From assembly GCA_041658785.1 (NCBI GenBank), contig JBAZZL010000006.1, positions 1 to 38,944 on the forward strand: a DNA stretch of 38,944 nt, read 5' to 3'. A model generated the notes under the pieces. That model saw nothing but the letters and a program-made list of their open reading frames with translations. It was not told the DNA's origin and made no database searches. This DNA comes from JAHJGG01 sp041658785 (GTDB taxonomy: Bacteria > Patescibacteriota > Patescibacteriia > Magasanikbacterales > UBA922). Shown in pieces: positions 1 to 6,487 of the stretch; the stretch's first letter is position 1, and every line of letters begins with the position of its first letter. A program made the position numbers and the translations under genes.

Positions 1-196
1 ACTGAAGACTGAAGACTGAAGATTAAAGACTGAAGACTGAAGACTGAAGATTAAAGACTGAAGACTGAAGACTGAAGATTAAAGACTGAAGACTGAAGAC
101 TGAAGATTAAAGACTGAAGACTGAAGACTGAAGATTAAAGACTGAAGACTGAAGATTAAAGACTGAAGACTGAAGACTGAAGACTGAAGACTGAAG
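1..196. repeat. Tandem 7-bp repeat array (ACTGAAG/ATTAAAG)
   Basis: About 28 uninterrupted heptamers. Most read ACTGAAG. Roughly every fourth is ATTAAAG, which gives a 28-bp higher-order period that becomes irregular toward position 196. The array begins at the window edge and may extend further left. No reading frame of note and no spacers are present. It is partly complementary to the heptamer array at 216-315. Confidence 0.95.
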
Positions 197-215
197 ATTG
201 GCAGCAAAGAAATTT

Positions 216-315
216 AATCTTTAATCTTCAATCTTTAATCTTCAATTCTTAATCTTCAATTCTTAATCTTCAATTCTTAATCTTCAATTTTCAATCTTCA
301 ATTCTTAATCTTCAA
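216..315. repeat. Second 7-bp word array, inverted relative to the first
   Basis: About 14 heptamers of the forms AATCTTT, AATCTTC, AATTCTT and AATTTTC lie between a 20-bp unique spacer (197-215) and the nrdD start codon at 320. The reverse complement of AATCTTC is GAAGATT, so this array can pair with parts of the array at 1-196 and form a very long imperfect hairpin. No Shine-Dalgarno sequence is visible before nrdD. Confidence 0.9.
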
Positions 316-319
316 AATT

Positions 320-3300
320 ATGCCAATATACAAAGTCCAAAAGCGCAATGGCTCAATCGTTGATTTTGACGCCGCCAGGATAGAAAAAGCAATCAGCAAA
401 GCCGCTGAATCTGTAAAGGGGACAGACTCGGCTGTTGCGCCTGTCCTTACCAAAGATGTTGTTATCCATCTTGAAGAAGTGTTTCCGGATAGTATCCCAA
501 CCGTGGAGCAGATACAGGATGTGGTTGAGGATGTTTTGATTCAATATGGTTATAGCGATTTGGCCAAAGCCTATATTCTCTACAGGCAAAAACGCACGGA
601 AGCGAGAGCAGACAAAGAAGTGACAATAGAAGTGGAAAAGACCATCACCGAATATCTGGAAAAGCTTGATTGGCGCGTGAATGCGAATTCAAACCAGGGA
701 TATTCTTTGGGCGGCATGATTTTGAATACCGCTGGGAAGGTAACCGCGAATTATTGGCTTTCGCATGTTTATCCCAAAGCAATCGGCGACGCGCACCGAA
801 ACGCTGATATCCATATCCACGATTTGGATATGCTTTCAGGCTATTGCGCCGGCTGGAGCCTTCGGGCTTTGCTGGAAGAAGGATTCAACGGCGTACAAAA
901 TAAAGTTGAATCAAACGCGCCGAAACACATGTCATCGGCCGTAGCGCAGATGGTTAATTTTCTCGGCACTTTGCAAAATGAATGGGCCGGAGCGCAAGCG
1001 TTTTCCAGTTTTGACACCTACATGGCGCCCTTTGTAAAGAAATATGAAATTGAAGTCCGAAATCAATTAGAAAAGAGCGGCATGACATTTTTTTCGGAAG
1101 AGAAAAAAGAGAAATATATTGAAGACGATGTCTATAATTATGTATACCAAAACATGCAATCATTTGTTTTTAATTTAAATATTCCATCGCGCTGGGGGAC
1201 GCAGTGCGTAGATCAAGAAACCGAGTGTCTTACCGAGGAGGGATGGAAACGTTATGATAAAATTAAAGATGAAGACAAAATTCTTACTTTTAATCTCAAA
1301 GAAAAGAAATACGAGTATTTGGCGCCGCTTAAAGTTACCGCTTATGATTTTGATGGCGAGATGTATGTGCTAAAGAATCGGACGCAGGAGCAGTGGATAA
1401 CGCCGAAACATAAGATCGTGCGAAAGAAATTTAATACCGAAGATGATTATGAGCTTTTGCAGATTGAAGACGCTTTGGCATTTAAATCGCCGTTGATCGC
1501 GTTGAACTCTTGGGAAACGAGTTCGGTGAATGAGATGGATCCGGATGTAATTCAGCTTTTGGCATGGGTGGCGGCAGAAGGGAATTTTGATTTTTCCGGC
1601 GGCCGGCGGCGGGTGTCTATTTTCCAATCAAGAAAGAATCCTGTCTACATTGAAGAAATCAGAGGGATATTAGAACGTTTGGGTTATTCTTACCACGAAC
1701 AGGAGAGAAGGAGCGGTTTTTCCAAAACGGCCACTCTTCGTTTGCGATTAAACGATCGGGGATCCAAGTTCGTCTGCGGCATTATCACCGAAAAAGTAGC
1801 GCCAACAGTGATTAAAACGCTTTCTAAAGATGGGATTCGGCTGTTTCTCGGCGCTTATATCAAGGGCGATGGCAGTGAAGAAGCATCTGGCAGGGTTCGG
1901 ATTTATACCAAAAGCAAAAAAAATCTTGATGCGTTGCAAGAACTGTGTGTGCTCGCGGGATATGGCAGCACAGTATATAAGAGGAAAGACACCGGGGTTT
2001 TTGTATTGAATATAATTCGCAATAAAGAAACATACATTGAACGGATTGAAAAAAAATCGTATAAGGGAATTGTTTGGTGCCCGACTACGCGCAATGGCAC
2101 CTTTGTGGCGCGGCGACAAGGAAAGACCTTTATCACCGGGAATACTCCGTTTACCAATATCACCCTTGATTGGACAGTACCGGATGATTTGAAAGATAAA
2201 CGGATCCTCATTGGAGGGCGGGAGTTCGCCTATACCTTTGGCGAATTGCAACCAGAAATGGATATTATAAATCGCGCGTTTATTGAAGTTATGACGCACG
2301 GCGATGCCAAAGGACGCACTTTTACCTTTCCCATTCCAACATACAACATTACAAAAGATTTTGATTGGGAAGATCCAAAAGCAATTCCTTTGTTTGAGAT
2401 GACAGCAAAATACGGCACGCCTTATTTTCAAAATTTCATCAATTCTGATCTGAATCCGGGTGATGTGAGGAGCATGTGCTGCCGGCTGCAACTGGATCTT
2501 ACTGAATTGCGCAAGCGGGGCGGCGGCTTATTTGGTTCAGCAGAAATGACAGGTTCAATCGGCGTGGTTACTATAAACATGGCGCGTATCGGGTATTTGT
2601 GCAATGGGGATACTAGACAGTTTTATGGACAACTTCATTATTTGATGCAGGTTGCCAAGACCTCCCTTGAGTTTAAGAGAAAAGAAATTCAAAAGTGGCT
2701 GGATCGCGGCTTGTTTCCTTTTACCAAGCGATACCTTGGATATTTGAATAATCATTTTTCAACTATCGGCATCAACGGACTTAATGAAGCCATCCGCAAT
2801 TTTACCAATGACAAAGAAAATATTGCCAGCGCTTGGGGGCAGCAGTTTGCGAAAGACATCCTAGAGTTTATGCGGATCAAGTTGAGCCAATTTCAACAAG
2901 AAACAGGCAATTTATATAATCTGGAAGCTACGCCGGCAGAAGGCGCGACATACAGATTTGCCAAAGAGGATCAACGTCGGTTCCCAGACATTCTTCAGGC
3001 GGGCACGGCGGGAGCTCCGTTTTATACAAATTCATCGCAGCTGCCGGTTGGCTACACTGACGATGTGTTTGAAGCATTATCTTTGCAAGATGGTTTGCAG
3101 ACAAAATATACCGGCGGCACAGTCTTGCATTGTTATATGAATGAACGGGTGAGCAACAGCGAGGCCTGCAGAAATCTGGTGCGGAAGGTGCTGGAAAATT
3201 ATAGATTGCCATACATAACAATTACGCCGACATTTTCCATCTGCCCCAAGCATGGGTATTTGATAGGGGAGTGGGATTTTTGTCCAAAGTGCGATAGGGA

Positions 3301-3376
3301 TATTGGCTATGTAGAGGCGCCGAGATATGATGAGGAGTTTAGAAAAAAATACGCGAGCGCGAAGAGCGAGAGATGA
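320..3376 (+). CDS. nrdD: Anaerobic ribonucleoside-triphosphate reductase, catalytic part (class III), with intein
   Basis: Reduces ribonucleotides to deoxyribonucleotides with a glycyl radical under anoxia. An ATP-cone domain (about residues 1-95, starting MPIYKVQKRNGS) precedes the reductase barrel. The barrel motif NIPSRWGTQ/TPFTNITLDW is split by an intein at residues 296-608. Near the C-terminus is the zinc-site pattern CPKHGY...FCPKC. The protein then stops with about 25 charged residues and lacks the glycyl radical loop that normally follows the zinc site. That loop is encoded separately at 3517-3795, so activity should need both genes. nrdG follows at 3973. The start is the ATG directly after the heptamer array, without a visible ribosome binding site. 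The family identity is clear. Confidence 0.95.
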   Translation: MPIYKVQKRNGSIVDFDAARIEKAISKAAESVKGTDSAVAPVLTKDVVIHLEEVFPDSIPTVEQIQDVVEDVLIQYGYSDLAKAYILYRQKRTEARADKEVTIEVEKTITEYLEKLDWRVNANSNQGYSLGGMILNTAGKVTANYWLSHVYPKAIGDAHRNADIHIHDLDMLSGYCAGWSLRALLEEGFNGVQNKVESNAPKHMSSAVAQMVNFLGTLQNEWAGAQAFSSFDTYMAPFVKKYEIEVRNQLEKSGMTFFSEEKKEKYIEDDVYNYVYQNMQSFVFNLNIPSRWGTQCVDQETECLTEEGWKRYDKIKDEDKILTFNLKEKKYEYLAPLKVTAYDFDGEMYVLKNRTQEQWITPKHKIVRKKFNTEDDYELLQIEDALAFKSPLIALNSWETSSVNEMDPDVIQLLAWVAAEGNFDFSGGRRRVSIFQSRKNPVYIEEIRGILERLGYSYHEQERRSGFSKTATLRLRLNDRGSKFVCGIITEKVAPTVIKTLSKDGIRLFLGAYIKGDGSEEASGRVRIYTKSKKNLDALQELCVLAGYGSTVYKRKDTGVFVLNIIRNKETYIERIEKKSYKGIVWCPTTRNGTFVARRQGKTFITGNTPFTNITLDWTVPDDLKDKRILIGGREFAYTFGELQPEMDIINRAFIEVMTHGDAKGRTFTFPIPTYNITKDFDWEDPKAIPLFEMTAKYGTPYFQNFINSDLNPGDVRSMCCRLQLDLTELRKRGGGLFGSAEMTGSIGVVTINMARIGYLCNGDTRQFYGQLHYLMQVAKTSLEFKRKEIQKWLDRGLFPFTKRYLGYLNNHFSTIGINGLNEAIRNFTNDKENIASAWGQQFAKDILEFMRIKLSQFQQETGNLYNLEATPAEGATYRFAKEDQRRFPDILQAGTAGAPFYTNSSQLPVGYTDDVFEALSLQDGLQTKYTGGTVLHCYMNERVSNSEACRNLVRKVLENYRLPYITITPTFSICPKHGYLIGEWDFCPKCDRDIGYVEAPRYDEEFRKKYASAKSER
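1205..2143 (+). other. Intein with LAGLIDADG homing endonuclease inside NrdD
   Basis: This 313-residue in-frame insert (NrdD residues 296-608) begins with Cys (CVDQETECLTEEGW, block A) and ends FITGN before Thr, the first residue of the C-extein. Removing it rejoins WGTQ to TPFTNITLDW, the uninterrupted NrdD sequence. Two dodecapeptides of the LAGLIDADG class are visible: LLAWVAAEGNF (about residues 413-423) and FLGAYIKGDGS (about 509-519). The second keeps the acidic GDG. The penultimate residue is Gly instead of His; the NGTFVARRQGKTFITGN ending is a form I know from other inteins. Both splicing and endonuclease parts look intact. Confidence 0.93.
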
Positions 3377-3516
3377 AAGCGATAAACAGGGTAAGCGGTA
3401 AGCAGAGTAAGCAGAGTACTTGTCCGCCCGCTGGTGGAAGCAATAAGTGATCAGTGATCAGTGATAAGTGAAAATATGGATCGTGAAAAATAATATTATT
3501 ATTAACTTTAATTCGT
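3377..3516. other. Gap between the two halves of NrdD
   Basis: This 140-bp gap holds short reiterated words (AGTAAGC and GATCAGT/GATAAGT) and several in-frame stops. The two reductase pieces therefore cannot be joined by one simple frameshift. The GATAAGTGA word recurs inside smc near 16350. No convincing promoter or Shine-Dalgarno sequence is seen. Confidence 0.6.
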
Positions 3517-3795
3517 ATGCAAGATCAAAATCAAAATCAAATTCAACAACAGCCGCTTGCGCCAGTTCAAGCGGGACAAGATTTACCGTCACCGCAGCCG
3601 CAGCCGCAATCGCCAAAATTGATGGAACGGACAAGATGCGAAGTGTGGACGCGCGTTATGGGGTATCATCGTCCGGTTTCGCATTTTAATATTGGCAAGA
3701 AGGCCGAACATTACTCAAGAAAGCATTTTGAGGAAGTTAAAGTGGCGAATATTGCGTTTGTAGAGTCATACGGATATGGGGGCGGCGCGAATTAG
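3517..3795 (+). CDS. Stand-alone glycyl radical domain of anaerobic ribonucleotide reductase
   Basis: This 92-residue protein has two parts. Residues 1-35 are low complexity, rich in Gln and Pro. Residues about 40-75 carry the glycyl radical motif CEVWTRVMGYHRPVSHFNIG, in which Gly49 of RVMGY is the expected radical site. In ordinary NrdD this segment follows the zinc site in the same chain; here it is a separate gene between nrdD and nrdG. The likely role is to dock on the NrdD barrel and receive the radical from NrdG, as the small protein YfiD does for pyruvate formate-lyase. The Gln/Pro-rich part may act as a flexible tether. The docking is inference; the motif is unmistakable. Confidence 0.88.
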   Translation: MQDQNQNQIQQQPLAPVQAGQDLPSPQPQPQSPKLMERTRCEVWTRVMGYHRPVSHFNIGKKAEHYSRKHFEEVKVANIAFVESYGYGGGAN

Positions 3796-3841
3796 CAAAT
3801 GATTGCGTATTTACAAAATTGAGAGCGTTGAATAATTCAAA

Positions 3842-3926
3842 TGTCATTCCCGCGGAGGCGGGAATCCAGAAACATGGCTAACTTATAAGACGAGGCGACT
3901 GGATTCCCGCCTCCGCGGGAATGACA
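3842..3926. repeat. Inverted repeat element, copy 1 (GGAGGCGGGAAT type)
   Basis: Arms of about 27 bp starting TGTCATTCCCGCGGAGGCGG and ending in the complementary ATGACA surround a central spacer of about 30 bp, giving a strong hairpin in either strand. A diverged second copy lies at 26021-26090, just before lplA. It lacks a clear U-run, so I class it as a REP-like or MITE-like element and not a terminator. Confidence 0.85.
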
Positions 3927-3972
3927 ATGGTATTCGGCGACAGTCCCATTCGTTGGTCCGCATTAATCTTGT

Positions 3973-4677
3973 ATGTTGATTTCAGGAATACAAAAATTCA
4001 CCATGCTTGATTTTCCAGATAAAACAGCCTGTGTCGTGTTTACGCCAGGCTGTAATTTTCGGTGCGGGTACTGCCACAACTCGGAATTTGTATTGCCGGA
4101 ATTAATTGAAAAAATTAAACACAATTTTATTCCAGAAGAAGTTTTTTTTAATTTTTTGCGTCAGCGCGTTGGAAAACTTGATGGGGTGGTTATTTCCGGC
4201 GGCGAACCGACGTTGATGGCGGATCTTCCCGCATTCATACAAAAGGTTAAAAATTTTGGCTTTGCGGTTAAATTGGATACCAATGGGAATAACCCTGAAA
4301 TGTTGGAAAAAATTACCAGCCGGAGTTTGGTTGACTATATTGCAATGGATGTCAAGACATGTTTGGACAAATATCAAGAGCTGGCCGGGGAGCTCGCCAG
4401 TATTCGGAATATTAAAAAGTCAATTGAGTTAATACAGAAAAGCGGCATCCCATATGAATTTCGGTCAACGTTGGTAAAGGAAATCCATCCGCCCGCGGTT
4501 TTAGAACGGATGGCGCGTTTATTGAACGGTTCAAATGTGATATACTTGCAACAGTTTCGCCCTTTGCATACGCTTGATCCGGAATTTGAGAATTATCACG
4601 CTTTTTCAAAAGAGGAAATGGAAGGCATTGCCGATATGTTTAAGAAGTATGCCGGGGAGGCAGAAATCAGGATATAA
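3973..4677 (+). CDS. nrdG: Anaerobic ribonucleotide reductase-activating protein (radical SAM)
   Basis: Radical SAM activase that makes the glycyl radical of class III ribonucleotide reductase. The cluster motif is CNFRCGYC, with Cys27, Cys31 and Cys34. The start MLISGIQKFTMLDFPDKTAC and the following SGGEPTL segment are typical of the NrdG/PflA group. At 234 residues it is longer than E. coli NrdG and resembles the archaeal-like NrdG2 form. It is the third gene of the nrd group, and its substrate here should be the separate glycyl domain encoded at 3517-3795. A pyruvate formate-lyase activase would look similar, but the neighbouring nrdD decides the call. Confidence 0.92.
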   Translation: MLISGIQKFTMLDFPDKTACVVFTPGCNFRCGYCHNSEFVLPELIEKIKHNFIPEEVFFNFLRQRVGKLDGVVISGGEPTLMADLPAFIQKVKNFGFAVKLDTNGNNPEMLEKITSRSLVDYIAMDVKTCLDKYQELAGELASIRNIKKSIELIQKSGIPYEFRSTLVKEIHPPAVLERMARLLNGSNVIYLQQFRPLHTLDPEFENYHAFSKEEMEGIADMFKKYAGEAEIRI

Positions 4678-4701
4678 TTTTATTTTTATTAATTTGCCAA
4701 T

Positions 4702-5193
4702 ATGAAAAATACAGCAAAACAAAATTTGTTCGGCATTTTACGTATTTTTATAGGCTGGATTTTTTTCTGGTCGTTTATTGATAAAGTTTGGGGGCTTGGA
4801 TTTGAGACTGCGGCAGACAAGGCATGGATTGTCGGCGCATCACCCACATTTGGATTTTTAAAATTTGCCACCAAAGGGCCTTTTGCCGGGATTTTTCAGG
4901 CAATGGCCGGGAGCGCTTTTGTTGATTGGTTATTTATGATTGGTTTATTATCAATCGGTTTGGCCTTGATTTTTGGCATAGGAATAAGAATAGCCGCGTA
5001 TTCCGGTTCTATAATGTTGATACTGATGTGGCTGGCGGCTTTGCCGCCAGAACATAATCCGATTATTGATGAGCATATCATCTATATTCTTGTTTTATTT
5101 ATTCTTTCTAGCGTGGACGCCGGACAATACCTTGGTTTAGGCAGATGGTGGGGAGAGCGCTTGGCCGTCAAAAAGAATAAGTGGCTAAAATAA
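4702..5193 (+). CDS. DoxX/DoxD-like integral membrane protein
   Basis: A 163-residue hydrophobic protein with about four membrane segments (roughly residues 10-28, 72-95, 98-117 and 125-142), loops around residues 30-60, and a basic C-terminus. The pattern fits the DoxX/DoxD family (thiosulfate:quinone oxidoreductase small subunit-like), whose members are often uncharacterised. It starts 24 bp after nrdG and lies just ahead of pyrD, so all may share one transcript. A role in redox or quinone chemistry next to a quinone-type PyrD is possible but is inference. No catalytic residues can be assigned. Confidence 0.7.
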   Translation: MKNTAKQNLFGILRIFIGWIFFWSFIDKVWGLGFETAADKAWIVGASPTFGFLKFATKGPFAGIFQAMAGSAFVDWLFMIGLLSIGLALIFGIGIRIAAYSGSIMLILMWLAALPPEHNPIIDEHIIYILVLFILSSVDAGQYLGLGRWWGERLAVKKNKWLK

Positions 5194-5213
5194 AATTTTT
5201 TATTATATTTTAT

Positions 5214-6335
5214 ATGAGAGATTTGTTAGTTTCCGCGAGAAACGCGATTGAGCGTTTTGTGTACAAAAATGTCTTCAAGCATATTTTTTTTCTGATTGAT
5301 CCGGAAACTATTCACAACCGGATGGTAAGATTGGGAAAATTATTGGGACAATTTAAGATTGCCAGATGGCTGATTGCTTTATTTTTTTCTTATTCAAACA
5401 AAAAATTAGCGCAGGATATTTTGGGCATCCATTTTTTCAATCCGATTGGACTGGCGGCGGGTTTTGACAAGGACGCGGAGCTCGTGAACATCTTACCGTC
5501 TGTCGGTTTTGGTTTCGCGGAAGTCGGGTCAATTACCGGAGAACCATGCGCAGGGAATCCAAAGCCCAGGCTGTGGCGTTTGAAAAGATCAAAAGGGTTA
5601 GTTGTTTATTATGGTTTAAAAAATTATGGATGCGAGGCCATTGCGGAAAATTTGAAAGGCAAGAAGTTTAAAATTCCCATTGGCGTGAGCATTGCCAAGA
5701 CGAATTCCAAAGATACGGTTGATTTGCGAGCGGGAATAAAAGATTACGTAAAAGCTTTTATGGTTATGGGCGGCGTTGGTTCATATGTTACTATCAACAT
5801 TAGCTGTCCTAACGCGTATGGCGGAGAGCCTTTCATCGATCCAGGGTCATTGGATAAACTGCTGAAAGAAATATTCAGCATTCCTAAAAAGAAACCGGTA
5901 TTTATCAAATTATCTCCGGATTTAAGCGATAAAGAGATAGATGATATTATTGAAATTGCCGGCAAGTACGGTATTGATGGATTTATTTGCACGAATCTTA
6001 CCAAAAAGCGGCATGAGAGCCTTAAGGACAAAAAAGTTTCAGACAAAGGAGGTATCAGCGGCAAAGGATTGCATAGTTTGCCGAATAAAGTGATTAGATA
6101 TGTTTACCAAAAGACAAAAGGCCGGTATGTGATTATCGGGACCGGCGGCGTATTCACCGCAGAAGATGCTTATGAAAAAATAAAAGCCGGCGCCTCGCTT
6201 GTCCAGCTCATTACCGGCATGATTTTTGAGGGGCCGCAAGTGATTGGCGAGATAAATCAGGGCTTGGTTCGTTTATTAGAGAAAGATGGATTTGAAAATA
6301 TTTCAGAGGCGGTGGGAATTGAAAATAAATTTTAA
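5214..6335 (+). CDS. pyrD: Dihydroorotate dehydrogenase, quinone (class 2)-like
   Basis: Oxidises dihydroorotate to orotate in pyrimidine synthesis. The N-terminal amphipathic helical region ending FLIDPETIHNRMVRLGK is the membrane/quinone module of class 2 enzymes. The FMN barrel shows NPIGLAAGFDKDAEL, GSITGEPCAGNPKPRLWRL, INISCPNAYGGEPF, KLSPDL and IIGTGGV. The residue at the catalytic-base position is Cys198 (SCPN), the class 1 residue, where class 2 enzymes normally have Ser (SSPN). I start at the ATG at 5214, 20 bp after the membrane gene. A GTG at 5181 would add 11 residues and overlap that gene by 13 bp. Length (373 residues) fits class 2. Confidence 0.9.
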   Translation: MRDLLVSARNAIERFVYKNVFKHIFFLIDPETIHNRMVRLGKLLGQFKIARWLIALFFSYSNKKLAQDILGIHFFNPIGLAAGFDKDAELVNILPSVGFGFAEVGSITGEPCAGNPKPRLWRLKRSKGLVVYYGLKNYGCEAIAENLKGKKFKIPIGVSIAKTNSKDTVDLRAGIKDYVKAFMVMGGVGSYVTINISCPNAYGGEPFIDPGSLDKLLKEIFSIPKKKPVFIKLSPDLSDKEIDDIIEIAGKYGIDGFICTNLTKKRHESLKDKKVSDKGGISGKGLHSLPNKVIRYVYQKTKGRYVIIGTGGVFTAEDAYEKIKAGASLVQLITGMIFEGPQVIGEINQGLVRLLEKDGFENISEAVGIENKF

Positions 6336-6487
6336 TCATTGATTACACTGATTAAAATGGATTAAAACTGAATAGAACGGATCACGGTGGTTTAATTCCC
6401 CGATGCTTGCATCGGAAAAGGATAATTTCCACTGTGATACTCCGTCAGCTTGCTGCGGGGTAGTTCATTATTTTTAAAAAAGAATCT
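6336..6487. other. Gap with nested inverted repeats before copA
   Basis: The palindrome CCGATGCTTGCATCGG (6400-6415) sits inside outer arms ATCACGGTGG (6381-6390) and CCACTGTGAT (6429-6438). The words GTCAGCTTGCTGCGGGGT that follow recur near 23157. No copper-sensor operator could be recognised. Confidence 0.6.

Noticed and set aside
1..315. CRISPR array
   Set aside because: The units are 7 bp with no unique spacers and no cas genes; this is a simple tandem repeat.
1748..2491. 247-residue minus-strand gene inside nrdD
   Set aside because: It is a shadow of the intein and reductase coding sequence with no family resemblance.
320..3795. Frameshift within one nrdD gene
   Set aside because: Between the pieces lie 140 bp of repeat words with stops, and the second piece has its own ATG and a Gln/Pro-rich start.
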